This document shows positions 30,256 through 39,078 of a stretch of 64,000 bases of DNA, piece after piece; the first letter of the stretch is position 1; every line of letters starts with the position of its first letter. The DNA comes from Pseudidiomarina sediminum DSM 21906 (GTDB taxonomy: Bacteria; Pseudomonadota; Gammaproteobacteria; Enterobacterales; Alteromonadaceae): the NCBI RefSeq assembly GCF_000423165.1, contig NZ_KE383983.1, positions 269,965 to 333,964 of the forward strand, written 5' to 3'. The translations under genes and the position numbers were made by a program. The notes under the pieces are model-generated. The model ran no database searches, was not told the DNA's origin, and saw only the letters and a list, made by a program, of their open reading frames with translations.

Positions 30256-31377
30256 TTATTGGTTCATAAACGCGTTGACGTCAGCGGCTTGGACTGTTTC
30301 GCCAGTGTTATTCCCCCAAGCGTTACGCTCGTAGGTAATAACTGCGGCCAACTCTTTTAAGCTCAACTGATTGCCAAAGGCTTGCATCGCGGTTCCGGAT
30401 TTGCCGTTCACGACGATATCGATATGGGCGTCCATATCACTCGTCACCATGGCAGAGCCTTTCAAGCCAGGGAAGACGCCTGGAATACCTTCACCATTGG
30501 CTTGGTGGCACGCGGCACAGCTCCCAATATAGACGCGTTCGCCAAGCTCCATTAACTCATCCATCTCCATCGACATGGCGAGCAGGCGTTGTTCTTCTGC
30601 TTTGGCTTGACGCTGGATTTCTTCTTGCTCAGCGAGCCAGCTTTCGTAATCAGCAGGTGATTTGGCAATAACGACAACCGGCATATAACCGTGGTCCTTA
30701 CCACAAAGCTCGGCACATTGGCCGCGGTAGATTCCGGGTTCATTCACTTGCGTCCATGCTTCATTGATAAAGCCTGGGTTGGCGTCTTTTTTAACCGCGA
30801 AATCAGGTACCCACCAGGAGTGGATAACATCATCAGAGGTAATCAAGAAGCGAACTTTTTTACCGGTGGGAATGACTAAAGGACGGTCAACTTCAAGTAG
30901 GTAGTTCTCACCTTTCTCAAGTTTGTTTTCAATTTGCTCGCGTTGAGTTGCGAGTAAACTGAAGTATTCAACGTCACTTTCAAGGTATTTGTAGTGCCAT
31001 TTCCATTGTGAACCTGTGACAAGCACAGTCACGTCAGCTTCAGAGGTATCTTCCATTGCGATCAGGGTCGATGTGGCTGGAATCGCCATACCGATAAGAA
31101 TAACAAATGGAATAACCGTCCAAAGAATTTCAACTTTGACGTTTTCATGGAAACTGGCAGGCTTGCTACCTTTTGACTTGCGGTGGTGGATCACCGCCCA
31201 AAACATCGCGCCAAACACGATAAGACCGATTGCACAACAGATGTAAAAAATTGTCATGTGTAGGTCAAAGACGCGTTGGCTAATATCAGTAACCCCTTGT
31301 GTAAGGTTGTACTGAGAACTAGCTTGAGCAGCCATGGGAGCCATGGCCATTAGCGCAGTGATGAGTTTAATACTCAC
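30256..31377 (-). CDS. coxB: Cytochrome c oxidase subunit II with fused cytochrome c domain (caa3 type)
   Basis: 373 aa. A signal/first segment is followed by two membrane helices (about 40-62 and 85-107), then the CuA cupredoxin domain with H186, C221, C225, H229 and M232. A short charged linker leads to a C-terminal cytochrome c domain with C287-AA-C290-H291 and a likely axial Met at about 331. The fusion makes this a caa3-type enzyme. The start is GTG at 31377 with GAGGAG 8 bp upstream. First gene of the oxidase operon. Confidence 0.96.
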   Translation of the reverse strand: MSIKLITALMAMAPMAAQASSQYNLTQGVTDISQRVFDLHMTIFYICCAIGLIVFGAMFWAVIHHRKSKGSKPASFHENVKVEILWTVIPFVILIGMAIPATSTLIAMEDTSEADVTVLVTGSQWKWHYKYLESDVEYFSLLATQREQIENKLEKGENYLLEVDRPLVIPTGKKVRFLITSDDVIHSWWVPDFAVKKDANPGFINEAWTQVNEPGIYRGQCAELCGKDHGYMPVVVIAKSPADYESWLAEQEEIQRQAKAEEQRLLAMSMEMDELMELGERVYIGSCAACHQANGEGIPGVFPGLKGSAMVTSDMDAHIDIVVNGKSGTAMQAFGNQLSLKELAAVITYERNAWGNNTGETVQAADVNAFMNQ

Positions 31378-31512
31378 GCGACATCTCCTCTTATTCTTCC
31401 GACGCGGACTTTACCGCGAGTACACCGAAGTGCGTGTCTGAAGAACAAAGAGATGAGCAGAAAAAGGAACAGCATTTCCGGGGAGAAAATCGCTTTCCCT
31501 ACTAACCCTTTG

Positions 31513-31526
31513 TTGTTTTATATCAA
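31513..31526 (-). promoter_or_regulatory. FNR/ANR-like site upstream of coxB
   Basis: TTGTT-TTAT-ATCAA matches the FNR palindrome TTGAT-N4-ATCAA at nine of ten positions. It lies in an AT-rich stretch about 140 bp before the coxB start. On the minus strand it overlaps a TATAAA (31517-31522) that could serve as a -10. Repression of the oxidase when oxygen is low would fit, but the promoter is not certain. The 292-bp gap 31378-31669 otherwise holds only the terminator at its far end. Confidence 0.4.
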
Positions 31527-31623
31527 TAATTGTTGTTATTTATTGTGTTAGCAGTAGGCTGCTCGATCAAAATACCATGAGTAGATGAAAAAGCCACCGC
31601 TAAATGAAGAATTTTTGAGCGGC

Positions 31624-31650
31624 ATAAAAAAAGGCTGCCGAAGCAGCCTT
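31624..31650 (-). terminator. Rho-independent terminator of the lexA operon
   Basis: Stem AAGGCTGC (31631-31638) and GCAGCCTT (31643-31650) around a CGAA loop. On the minus strand the hairpin is followed by a run of seven T. It lies 19 bp after the stop of the SulA-like gene and ends lexA-sulA transcription before the cox promoter. Confidence 0.88.
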
Positions 31651-31669
31651 GCAGGGAACCTTCTCAATT

Positions 31670-32086
31670 TTAGTGGAGTGGGGATTGAGAAGGTGGAGTC
31701 CGAAAAACGAAGCTATGCGTTTGGCTTACTTTGCTTGCCATTTTAAAACGCTGATGCACGCGTGGTGATGAGTAATGATCAAGAAAGCTTAAAACGACAC
31801 TTGAAGTACCTGCCAAGAGCGCTTGCTCAGTCGCCCATTCGCGTTGGTCTGCATCACGACCGGCCACCCAACGAATTTTACCTCGGCTGACACCAGCATC
31901 TACGAGCTGTTGTACAATCGCACGAGAGCCGCCAATCACGGTCACCCACTGGGTGGTTCGCAGTGCCAGCGATTGAATGCGTGGCATCATTTGTGAAAAG
32001 TCATCATTGTTGAGGGTACTGTCATCGCAAAAGGCGACAGCTTCTGCAACGAGGTCACGCGTTGCGTGTGGGTAGTTGTATTTCAT
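31670..32086 (-). CDS. SulA-like cell division inhibitor
   Basis: 138 aa. The start at 32086 overlaps the lexA stop as ATGA, and GGAG lies 7 bp upstream; a GTG at 32092 is less likely. The central part ([16 protein letters not shown], then [32 protein letters not shown]) follows the layout of SulA: a Trp-containing strand, a helix, and an A.E.AL..G..S.V segment. SulA blocks FtsZ polymerisation during SOS. Overall similarity is low, so the name is tentative, but placement directly behind lexA under two LexA boxes supports it. A RecA-fold SulA/ImuA relative is the main alternative. Confidence 0.6.
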   Translation of the reverse strand: MKYNYPHATRDLVAEAVAFCDDSTLNNDDFSQMMPRIQSLALRTTQWVTVIGGSRAIVQQLVDAGVSRGKIRWVAGRDADQREWATEQALLAGTSSVVLSFLDHYSSPRVHQRFKMASKVSQTHSFVFRTPPSQSPLH

Positions 32087-32703
32087 AACCACGCTCCATT
32101 TCGAATCACGCCGACCGCTAATCCTTCGATAGTGAAGTACTGCTGAGTCAAGTCGACTTGGATAGGTGAGAATTCTTCATTTTCTGGGTGTAATAGAATG
32201 ACATTACCTTTGCGCTCAAAGCGCTTCACAGTGACATCATCTTCTACACGCGCAACGATAATCTGACCGTTACGCGCTTCGTGTGTCTTATGCACGGCTA
32301 GTAAATCGCCGTCTAAAATACCAATATCTTTCATACTCATGCCGTTAACGCGTAAGAGAAAATCGGCGTGCGGGCGAAACAGGTTTTGATCGACTTGGTA
32401 ATGGCTTTCAATATGCTGTTGCGCCAAAATGGGTTCGCCTGCGGCGACTTGACCGATAAGAGGCAAGCCCGCGAAGGCCTCTTCATCGTTCGCGCCAATG
32501 AGACGAATACCGCGTGACATTCCTGGCAGCATTTCGATCACGCCTTTTTTAGCTAACGCCTTTAAATGCTCTTCCGCTGAGTTGGCAGAACGAAAACCTA
32601 AACGCTGAGCGATTTCAGCACGCGTTGGCGGCATTCCAGTGGCGTCGATCGTCTCTTTGATGAGATCTAAAATTTCTTGCTGTCGAGGTGTTAACGGTCG
32701 CAT
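32083..32703 (-). CDS. lexA: LexA, SOS response repressor
   Basis: 206 aa. The winged-helix DNA-binding domain (1-70) contains [23 protein letters not shown] (split around [10 protein letters not shown]). The autocleavage Ala-Gly lies in VAAGEP, the catalytic Ser in NGMSMKD and the Lys in DDVTVKRF. On DNA damage RecA filaments trigger self-cleavage and the SOS genes are derepressed. The gene is autoregulated through two boxes upstream and is followed by the overlapping SulA-like gene. Confidence 0.98.
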   Translation of the reverse strand: MRPLTPRQQEILDLIKETIDATGMPPTRAEIAQRLGFRSANSAEEHLKALAKKGVIEMLPGMSRGIRLIGANDEEAFAGLPLIGQVAAGEPILAQQHIESHYQVDQNLFRPHADFLLRVNGMSMKDIGILDGDLLAVHKTHEARNGQIIVARVEDDVTVKRFERKGNVILLHPENEEFSPIQVDLTQQYFTIEGLAVGVIRNGAWL

Positions 32704-32711
32704 ATCAATAC

Positions 32712-32727
32712 CTGTTTATCCATACAG
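32712..32727 (-). promoter_or_regulatory. LexA box 2 (proximal to lexA)
   Basis: Minus-strand reading CTGTATGGATAAACAG, matching CTGT-N8-ACAG exactly at the outer bases. It lies 5 bp downstream of box 1, the same spacing as the two boxes of E. coli lexA. Confidence 0.88.
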
Positions 32728-32732
32728 TAATA

Positions 32733-32748
32733 CTGTGAGTATATACAG
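32733..32748 (-). promoter_or_regulatory. LexA box 1
   Basis: Minus-strand reading CTGTATATACTCACAG, identical as I recall it to the first operator of E. coli lexA. It overlaps the -10 element, so LexA binding would block polymerase directly. Confidence 0.93.
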
Positions 32749-32765
32749 GTGTTTTGAAATCGCAA
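32738..32765 (-). promoter_or_regulatory. lexA promoter
   Basis: On the minus strand, -35 TTGCGA (32760-32765) and -10 TATACT (32738-32743) are 16 bp apart, with the -10 inside LexA box 1. The arrangement copies E. coli lexA. Confidence 0.7.
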
Positions 32766-32905
32766 CTATTTTTTATACAGTGCGTTAAAAAGTAAGGTGA
32801 TGGGCATTTTTCGTGATGACTAGGTTATAGTGGCGTATTAGTGAATGGATGTGGTTCCAAGGCGGTACTGCGCCTGACATGACACGAGCGAGGAGGTATG
32901 GGGTC

Positions 32906-33634
32906 GTGAGTAGTGAGCAAAGGTCGGAGTGGCAGGCCGCGTTTTGGCAAGGGGCACGCGATGCAATCCCTTTGTTTGGTGGCTATATTGCGGTGGCGTT
33001 GTCGTTTGGCTTGGTGGCAATTCAAGCAGGCTTTAGTAGTTTCGAAGCGATACTAATTTCGACCTTTATCTACGCCGGTGCGTCACAGTTTCTTTTCGTG
33101 GCAATGTTCGCCACGGGCGCGCCGCTGTGGTTGATTATCGCAACCACATTGCTGATCAATGCCCGGCATATTGTCTATGGCCCTAACTTGGCACCTTATT
33201 TTACGCCTCATCGCGCCTGGCCTTGGCTGATGCATGGCTTAACCGATCAGGTCTTTGCCATGGCATTAACGCAACTGGAACAGCTCCGTGAAGCGCAGCG
33301 GCTGCCGTGGTTCATTGGTTTAGCGCTGTTCGCTTGGCTCAGTTGGATTGCGGGCACTGCTCTCGGTGCTATTGGCGGTAGCGAGCTGACCAAGCATTGG
33401 CCCCTGTTAGCGGAGGCTATGCCGTTCGCGTTGCCGGCGTTATTCTTGGTATTACTTGCGCCTCGTTTTAATAGTGGCCGCTGGGCATTGGTGCTCAGTG
33501 GCACTGTTGTACTGGCCTTAATTATGAAAGTGTTGGGCTATCCGAACGCAGCCATCCCGTTGGCTGCGATAAGCGGAGCAATATGTTTTCAAGTGATGCA
33601 CCGTTATCAGTTACGGAAAGGAGCAGAGGCATGA
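32906..33634 (+). CDS. azlC: AzlC family branched-chain amino acid exporter, large subunit
   Basis: 242 aa membrane protein with about seven segments. The family signature IPLFGGYIAVALSFGLVAIQAGF (split) and STFIYAGASQFLFVAMF are present, as is LLINARHIVYGPNLAPYF. I chose the GTG at 32906 because AGGAGG (32891-32896) lies 9 bp upstream and the protein then begins SSEQRSEWQAAFWQG; in-frame ATGs at 32849 and 32879 lack a site. With AzlD it forms an exporter of branched-chain amino acids or analogues. It lies divergent from lexA, with no LexA box on its own side. Confidence 0.88.
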   Translation: MSSEQRSEWQAAFWQGARDAIPLFGGYIAVALSFGLVAIQAGFSSFEAILISTFIYAGASQFLFVAMFATGAPLWLIIATTLLINARHIVYGPNLAPYFTPHRAWPWLMHGLTDQVFAMALTQLEQLREAQRLPWFIGLALFAWLSWIAGTALGAIGGSELTKHWPLLAEAMPFALPALFLVLLAPRFNSGRWALVLSGTVVLALIMKVLGYPNAAIPLAAISGAICFQVMHRYQLRKGAEA

Positions 33635-33966
33635 CGTTTGACGTCGGTTTTGCGTTAGTTGTGATAGCGCTCGCAACGTTTCTCATGCGCGCCATCCCGG
33701 TCATTTGGCTGCAGCGGCGTTTGCGCGGGCAATCTGACGAGCACCGTGTGGATAGTATTCCGACCTGGTTAAGTGTGCTGGGTCCGCTGATGATTGCTGC
33801 GATGTTGGGGGTTTCATTAGTGCCTGAACCGTTGACCTTGGGACTTAGTCTCGCAACCCTGGTGGGGGCCTTGGTCACGTTATTGGTTTGGTTTTGGCGC
33901 AAATCCTTAGGCTGGCCGGTATTTGCTGGTGTCGTTAGTTATGCGGTGGTGATGCTACTTTTGTAA
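33631..33966 (+). CDS. azlD: AzlD family small membrane subunit
   Basis: 111 aa with four membrane segments, typical of the small partner of AzlC. It starts at an ATGA overlap with azlC and includes FLMRAIPVIWLQRRL and IPTWLSVLGPLMIAAMLG. Co-translation with azlC indicates a two-component permease. The azlCD pair sits between lexA and plsB, where E. coli has dgkA. Confidence 0.88.
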   Translation: MTFDVGFALVVIALATFLMRAIPVIWLQRRLRGQSDEHRVDSIPTWLSVLGPLMIAAMLGVSLVPEPLTLGLSLATLVGALVTLLVWFWRKSLGWPVFAGVVSYAVVMLLL

Positions 33967-34025
33967 CAGCAAAAGTTGTCAATCAATGGTATTCTTTAGA
34001 GGACTGAATTCTTTAGGGGAATCGA

Positions 34026-36479
34026 ATGAGTTGGAGAAGTTTCGTCGCCAAATTAATGTATTGGCCGGTGCGTTGGTTAACGCGTTTTGAAACGATTTTT
34101 GACGAGACAGTAGGGAACACACAAAACCCAGAACATGTGGTTTACGTGATGCGTTCGACCTCTGTCACCGACTATTTACTTGCGCGTCGAGCGATGCTCC
34201 GTGCAGGCTTACCAGATCCCGCAGAACCACTGATTATTAATGGTGAGCGCCATGCGCGCGTGATGTATCTTGAACAAGCACGCACCGATACCAACGAAGT
34301 CGCGATTGACGAGTTTTTGCATCTGTTGCAAAGCCATAAAAAAGAGACCTCGCTAAACGTTCAACTAGTGCCTTTGGGTCTGTTTTGGGGACGTAAAGCT
34401 GGGCAAGAGCCACGCCAAGGTAACACCATGGTGGCCGACCTTGATAACCCGGGTCGCTGGCGCAAGTTTTGGCTGGTAATGTTTTCTGGGCGCAACGTGT
34501 TGATTCGGGTCAGTCGGGCGGTGAGTTTACGCCAAATGACCGACGATTACGGTGCTGAGCGACCGGTTGCCCATAAGCTTGCCCGTGTTGCGCGCGTACA
34601 TTTCGTGCGCTTACGTCATGCCGTTGCAGGCCCCAAAGTTGTTGATCGCGAGCGCGTCATTCGAGAGTTATTGCAAAGTGCGGCCTTACAAAAAGCCATT
34701 GCCGAAGAAGCGCGCGCGAAAAAGATCAGTTTAGAAAAGGCCGAAAAGCGTGCCCAAGGTTATCTTGACGAAATTGCAGCGAAGTACAGCGAAACCTTAG
34801 TGCGAATGCTGGATCGCTTTATGGGATGGATGTGGAGCCGTATCTATAATGGCATTCATGTTGAGGGTGGCGAGCGTTTGCGCGCGCTGGCACAAGCTGG
34901 TCATGAGATTGTGTATGTTCCCTGCCATCGTAGTCATATGGACTACTTGCTATTGAGTTATGTGATCTACAAAGAAGGCTTGGTGCCACCGCATATTGCT
35001 GCGGGGGTAAACCTCGACTTTTTCCCTGCCGGGCCACTCTTTCGTCGTGGCGGAGCCTTCTTTATTCGCCGCAGTTTTAAAGGCAACAAGCTTTACTCAG
35101 CCGTGTTTCGTGAGTATTTAGATCGTTTGTTTCAACGTGGCTATCCGGTGGAATACTTTACCGAAGGTGGACGCAGCCGAACGGGGCGCTTGTTACAGCC
35201 TAAAACCGGCATGATTGCGATGACCTTGCAAGGCATGTTGCGCGGTCAGCAACGACCGATGTCGATTGTGCCTGTGTATCTGGGTTACGAGCACGTGATG
35301 GAAGTGGGGACCTACCTCAAAGAACTGAAAGGCAAATCGAAAGAAAATGAATCGATTTGGCAAGTGATCTCGAGCTTGCGCCACTTGCGGAATTTTGGTC
35401 AAGGTTATGTGACCTTCGGTGAGCCGATCAACGTTGGCCAAACGCTTGACGCTTTAACACCTGATTGGCGTGATTCAATCACCATAGGTGCTGAAGAGCC
35501 GGCGCGGCCACGTTGGTTAACGCCAACGGTGAATCTGATTGCCGATCAGATCATGTGTCGTATCAACGATGCTGCGGGTTTAAACAGCGTTAACCTTACC
35601 GCGTTGGCATTGCTGAGTGCTGAGCAGTATACCTTGTCACGTGAAGAGCTCGTCGCACAACTTGATGTGTATACGCATATGCTGCGCCAAGTTCCCTACA
35701 GTAAATATGCCTATGTACCTGAAGAGACCGGTGAAGAATTATGGCAATTGGCGAAGCGCCATGACAAATTCACTGTCGTCAGTGACAGCATGGGCGAAAT
35801 GATTCGTTTAGATGGCACCACGGCGATTGCCATGACCTACTACCGCAACAACATTATGCATATGATGATTGTGCCGGCCTTGGTCGCTTCATTCGCCTGC
35901 GCCCATCGTACCTTCAATGTTGCGCAAATCGGTAAACTGCTAGAGCAACTGCAGCCGCTGTTAAAAGAAGAGCTGTTTATTAGCCATGAACGTGATGCCA
36001 TGAGTCTTTGGGGTGAGGCGATTGTTGAGCACTTGGCAAGTATCGGCTTGATTGAAAGCGTTGGCGACTGCACTTACCGCGCTGCTCCGCGTGAAACCTC
36101 TGAGTATTTCCAACTGCACTTGTTGGCACGTGCCGCCAGTGAGACGTTACAGCGTTATGCCATCATCTTTGAGCTCTTGCAGCAAGCAGGTCCGCAAGGT
36201 CGTGCCGAGCTTGAGCAGGCCGCCGTAGAGTTGGCGGAGCGTTTGTCGGCGATGCATGGCGTGAACGCACCGGAATTCTTTGATAAGAAGCTGCTGAGCG
36301 CTTTAGTGTCAACGTTGAAACGTGAAGACTTCATTGATGTCGATAGTGATGGCAACTTTGTCGCCCATTGGAGTGTTGGCGAGCTGAGTGACACCATTGA
36401 TCGTTTGTTAGAAGCGCCGGTGGTACAGACCATTCGGCAATCGGTACAACGCCGTATTGCAGCGACTCAGAACCAATAA
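34026..36479 (+). CDS. plsB: Glycerol-3-phosphate O-acyltransferase PlsB
   Basis: Inner-membrane enzyme that acylates sn-glycerol-3-phosphate at position 1, first step of phospholipid synthesis; substrate comes from GpsA. The 817 aa length is right for the gammaproteobacterial form. Acyltransferase block I is H301-RSHM-D306, then block II FIRRSFKGN, block III YFTEGGRSRTGR and block IV MSIVPVYLGYE. A GGGGA site precedes the ATG. The last 13 bp overlap the convergent ubiA. Confidence 0.97.
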   Translation: MSWRSFVAKLMYWPVRWLTRFETIFDETVGNTQNPEHVVYVMRSTSVTDYLLARRAMLRAGLPDPAEPLIINGERHARVMYLEQARTDTNEVAIDEFLHLLQSHKKETSLNVQLVPLGLFWGRKAGQEPRQGNTMVADLDNPGRWRKFWLVMFSGRNVLIRVSRAVSLRQMTDDYGAERPVAHKLARVARVHFVRLRHAVAGPKVVDRERVIRELLQSAALQKAIAEEARAKKISLEKAEKRAQGYLDEIAAKYSETLVRMLDRFMGWMWSRIYNGIHVEGGERLRALAQAGHEIVYVPCHRSHMDYLLLSYVIYKEGLVPPHIAAGVNLDFFPAGPLFRRGGAFFIRRSFKGNKLYSAVFREYLDRLFQRGYPVEYFTEGGRSRTGRLLQPKTGMIAMTLQGMLRGQQRPMSIVPVYLGYEHVMEVGTYLKELKGKSKENESIWQVISSLRHLRNFGQGYVTFGEPINVGQTLDALTPDWRDSITIGAEEPARPRWLTPTVNLIADQIMCRINDAAGLNSVNLTALALLSAEQYTLSREELVAQLDVYTHMLRQVPYSKYAYVPEETGEELWQLAKRHDKFTVVSDSMGEMIRLDGTTAIAMTYYRNNIMHMMIVPALVASFACAHRTFNVAQIGKLLEQLQPLLKEELFISHERDAMSLWGEAIVEHLASIGLIESVGDCTYRAAPRETSEYFQLHLLARAASETLQRYAIIFELLQQAGPQGRAELEQAAVELAERLSAMHGVNAPEFFDKKLLSALVSTLKREDFIDVDSDGNFVAHWSVGELSDTIDRLLEAPVVQTIRQSVQRRIAATQNQ

Positions 36480-37312
36480 GTCGCTGCAACGGCTAACGCC
36501 AAGACCCACCCGACGTTGTTATTGTGCAAAAAGGCGTGAAAACAACGTTGGGGTTCCCGATACCAAATCAGTACGTGTTGCCAACCAAATAACCCCACGA
36601 TGATGCCGAGGCCTACCCAGTAATACAGACCAAACATTAAGCTGTATCCCAACCAGGCGAGCAAGGCGAGGGTTAGCAGTTGTAGGGCCGCAATCGCTAA
36701 TTTGTCAAAGCCGGCGAACAAAATCGCTGTCGACTTAACCCCAATTTTTAGGTCGTCGTCACGATCGGCCATCGCATACTCGGTGTCGTAAGCGACCGTC
36801 CAGCAGATGTTGGCGAAAAACAGCAACCATGCAGCTAAAGGCAGCCCTTGCTCTAAGGCGGTAAATGGCATCAACACACCAAAGCTAAAGGCGATGCCTA
36901 GCACCACTTGTGGTAGTTGGGTAAAACGCTTACAAAAAGGATAGAGCGTCGCCACGCCTGCCGCCGCAATGCTGAGCAAAATGGTCTCGCGGTTGAACTG
37001 TAACACAATCACAAAGGCTACCAGCAGGAGCACGATAAACAAGGTCATTGCTTGCCAGGACTTCACCTCGCCCGTAGCCAGTGGTCGGCTTTTGGTACGA
37101 CTGACATGGCCGTCAATGCGACGGTCGGCAAAATCGTTAATGACACAGCCTGCTGAGCGCATGATAAACGCCCCAAGCAAGAACAGGACCACGACTTTTA
37201 ACGGAGGATTTCCTTGGCCAGCAATCAAAAGTGCGACCAGCATTGGCCAAGCGAGCAACAAGGTACCGATAGGACGATCGGCTCGCATTAATCGTAAGTA
37301 AGGACTAACCAC
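36467..37312 (-). CDS. ubiA: 4-hydroxybenzoate octaprenyltransferase
   Basis: 281 aa membrane prenyltransferase of ubiquinone synthesis. Two Asp-rich sites are clear: NDFADRRIDGHVSRTKSRP (about 59-77) and DTEYAMADRDDDLKIG (about 180-195). The start is a GTG at 37312 with AGGAGG about 6 bp upstream, inside the 3' end of ubiC; the genes overlap by 8 bp and translation is probably coupled. Confidence 0.96.
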   Translation of the reverse strand: MVSPYLRLMRADRPIGTLLLAWPMLVALLIAGQGNPPLKVVVLFLLGAFIMRSAGCVINDFADRRIDGHVSRTKSRPLATGEVKSWQAMTLFIVLLLVAFVIVLQFNRETILLSIAAAGVATLYPFCKRFTQLPQVVLGIAFSFGVLMPFTALEQGLPLAAWLLFFANICWTVAYDTEYAMADRDDDLKIGVKSTAILFAGFDKLAIAALQLLTLALLAWLGYSLMFGLYYWVGLGIIVGLFGWQHVLIWYREPQRCFHAFLHNNNVGWVLALAVAATYWF

Positions 37313-37892
37313 GATTCACCTCCTGAGCAAGTGGCGAGGCGCCGATAAATACTTCGGCAACCAATACATGTTGTTGTGCGGCTGTGAAGCGACTACGACG
37401 ACCCCAAAGTTCTGTCGCTGGATATCCCAGTTGTTGATGCAAACGCCCCACTTTTGAGTCTGCTGTGAAGCTAGAAATCTCGACCTCACTACGCACAAGG
37501 TCCGGTTGCTTAAATAGGTGCTCGCCAAGTGGGCGATTACCAAGTTGCTCTAATTTAAGCTGTTGTTGCGCAAGGGCTTGCAGCGGGAAAACACTGCGAG
37601 CAAAGACCCAAGGTGCGTCATCACACCACAGGATCACTTCGCGGATCACACAGCGTTGCGGCGCGCCCAGCCAAACCTGTTCATCGTCAAGGAGGTCAGC
37701 TTCATATTGGCCGAGCAACTGCACGGCAAAGTGTTGGCTATGCTGTTTGAGTTTGGCGGTCAGTGAGCCTGGGTCAAACAACCAATCGGCCGCCAAGGGC
37801 GAGGTAACCTCACCGCTGGCGGGTGTATGCCAGTTGGCTTCACCACCGCGACTGACGACCGGAAAAGCGACGGTTGGAAATGTCTGTATCAT
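37305..37892 (-). CDS. ubiC: Chorismate--pyruvate lyase
   Basis: 195 aa. Makes 4-hydroxybenzoate from chorismate, the substrate of UbiA. The motif VREVILWCDDAPWVFARSVFP (split) and the C-terminal ELWGRRSRFTA segment with the active-site Arg/Glu pattern LVAEVFIG identify it. It is somewhat longer at the N terminus than the E. coli protein. The ATG overlaps the glpG stop by 4 bp, so glpE-glpG-ubiC-ubiA form one transcriptional row. Confidence 0.9.
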   Translation of the reverse strand: MIQTFPTVAFPVVSRGGEANWHTPASGEVTSPLAADWLFDPGSLTAKLKQHSQHFAVQLLGQYEADLLDDEQVWLGAPQRCVIREVILWCDDAPWVFARSVFPLQALAQQQLKLEQLGNRPLGEHLFKQPDLVRSEVEISSFTADSKVGRLHQQLGYPATELWGRRSRFTAAQQHVLVAEVFIGASPLAQEVNRG

Positions 37893-38740
37893 TTTGTCGT
37901 TGTGCGCTTTTTAGAGTACTCAATAAGGCGCAGGGCCAAGCCAAAAATGAGTCCTGCAATGAGGCCTGCCGAATGGGCGGTATTGGCAACGCTAACCCAA
38001 AGCAAATCAGTGTACCCAAGTAACAACCACACCAGCATAAAGCCGATTAGGCCGATGGGGAGGTAGAGCGGGTGCTGCGGGCGTTGCCAAGCAACAATAA
38101 CGGCAATCCCAAAAAGACCGTAGACCACACCAGAGAGGCCACCGAAGTAAGGGCCACTGACCCAAAACTGCATGACGTTAGAAAACACCGCACATGCAAC
38201 CAGCGCGAGGACAAGGTAAACAGAGCCGTAGGTGCGCTCAAAGCGCCCGCCAAGGTACCACCACCAAAACACATTGAATAGGAAATGCAGCAAACTAAAG
38301 TGAAGTAGGGCTGGTGTCAGTAGGCGCCAAGGTTGATGCCAAGGGAGTTCAGTGAAGGTATCACTGATCCTTAGCTGCGCAAAAATGCCTTCCGCAAGGG
38401 GAGTGTTAAGACCTAAAAATACTAAACTCACGAGTACAGCAAAGACGATGGTCACAAGCCCCGCTTGCTGGAGCAGTTGCTGCGCGAGAGACGGCCCGCC
38501 GGAACCTTGGTGTGTGGGGTGCGCACTTGTCTGCGCTTGCAGTTCTGCTTCAGCACCACTAGGGTCGGCTTTGAATTCATTGATCAGGTCTTTCGCCAGC
38601 GCTTTATAACTGGACTGCACCAGCCATAACTCGAGTTGGTTACCATGTTCACTGACCGTGACAGGGATGCCGCGGCGTTGCAGATAGTCATGGAGACGTT
38701 TCATCATCACAGCATCACGGGTGGTCAGTAACTTTTGCAT
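37889..38740 (-). CDS. glpG: GlpG rhomboid intramembrane serine protease
   Basis: 283 aa. A cytoplasmic N-terminal domain (about 1-90, with a variable Ala/Gln-rich linker) is followed by six membrane helices. The catalytic Ser is in GGLSGVVYGLFG and the His in NTAHSAGLIAGL. The HFSLLHFLFNVFWWWYLGG (split) motif carries the oxyanion His and Asn. It cleaves membrane proteins within the bilayer. It follows glpE by 2 bp. Confidence 0.95.
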   Translation of the reverse strand: MQKLLTTRDAVMMKRLHDYLQRRGIPVTVSEHGNQLELWLVQSSYKALAKDLINEFKADPSGAEAELQAQTSAHPTHQGSGGPSLAQQLLQQAGLVTIVFAVLVSLVFLGLNTPLAEGIFAQLRISDTFTELPWHQPWRLLTPALLHFSLLHFLFNVFWWWYLGGRFERTYGSVYLVLALVACAVFSNVMQFWVSGPYFGGLSGVVYGLFGIAVIVAWQRPQHPLYLPIGLIGFMLVWLLLGYTDLLWVSVANTAHSAGLIAGLIFGLALRLIEYSKKRTTTK

Positions 38741-38742
38741 GG

Positions 38743-39066
38743 TTAGCTTTGCTCCACCGCTTCAGGATGCTGATGCACCCAGGCTGTAAATCCGCCATCC
38801 AAGCTACTCACAGGTTCAATCCCCTGATGGGCTAGGTACTGCGCAGCGCCTTGACTGCTGTTGCCGTGATAGCACACGACAACAACAGGCTGCGCATCGG
38901 CAAGGTCGGCGAGGAAGTCGCTGAGCGACGCGTCGGTAAGGTGCACCGCGCCCGGGATATGACCCATAGCAAAGGAACGTGCATCACGAATATCGGCGAA
39001 CGCGGTGTTCCCTTCTTGCCAGAGTTGATGGGCAGTGGCCACATTAATACGACTGAAATCGCTCAT
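38743..39066 (-). CDS. glpE: GlpE thiosulfate sulfurtransferase
   Basis: 107 aa single-domain rhodanese. The active-site Cys lies in VVVCYHGNSSQGAAQYL. It matches E. coli GlpE in length and motif, and pairs with glpG as in E. coli, but without glpR. It transfers sulfane sulfur from thiosulfate to thiols. Confidence 0.93.
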   Translation of the reverse strand: MSDFSRINVATAHQLWQEGNTAFADIRDARSFAMGHIPGAVHLTDASLSDFLADLADAQPVVVVCYHGNSSQGAAQYLAHQGIEPVSSLDGGFTAWVHQHPEAVEQS

Positions 39067-39078
39067 AACAAATGTCCT

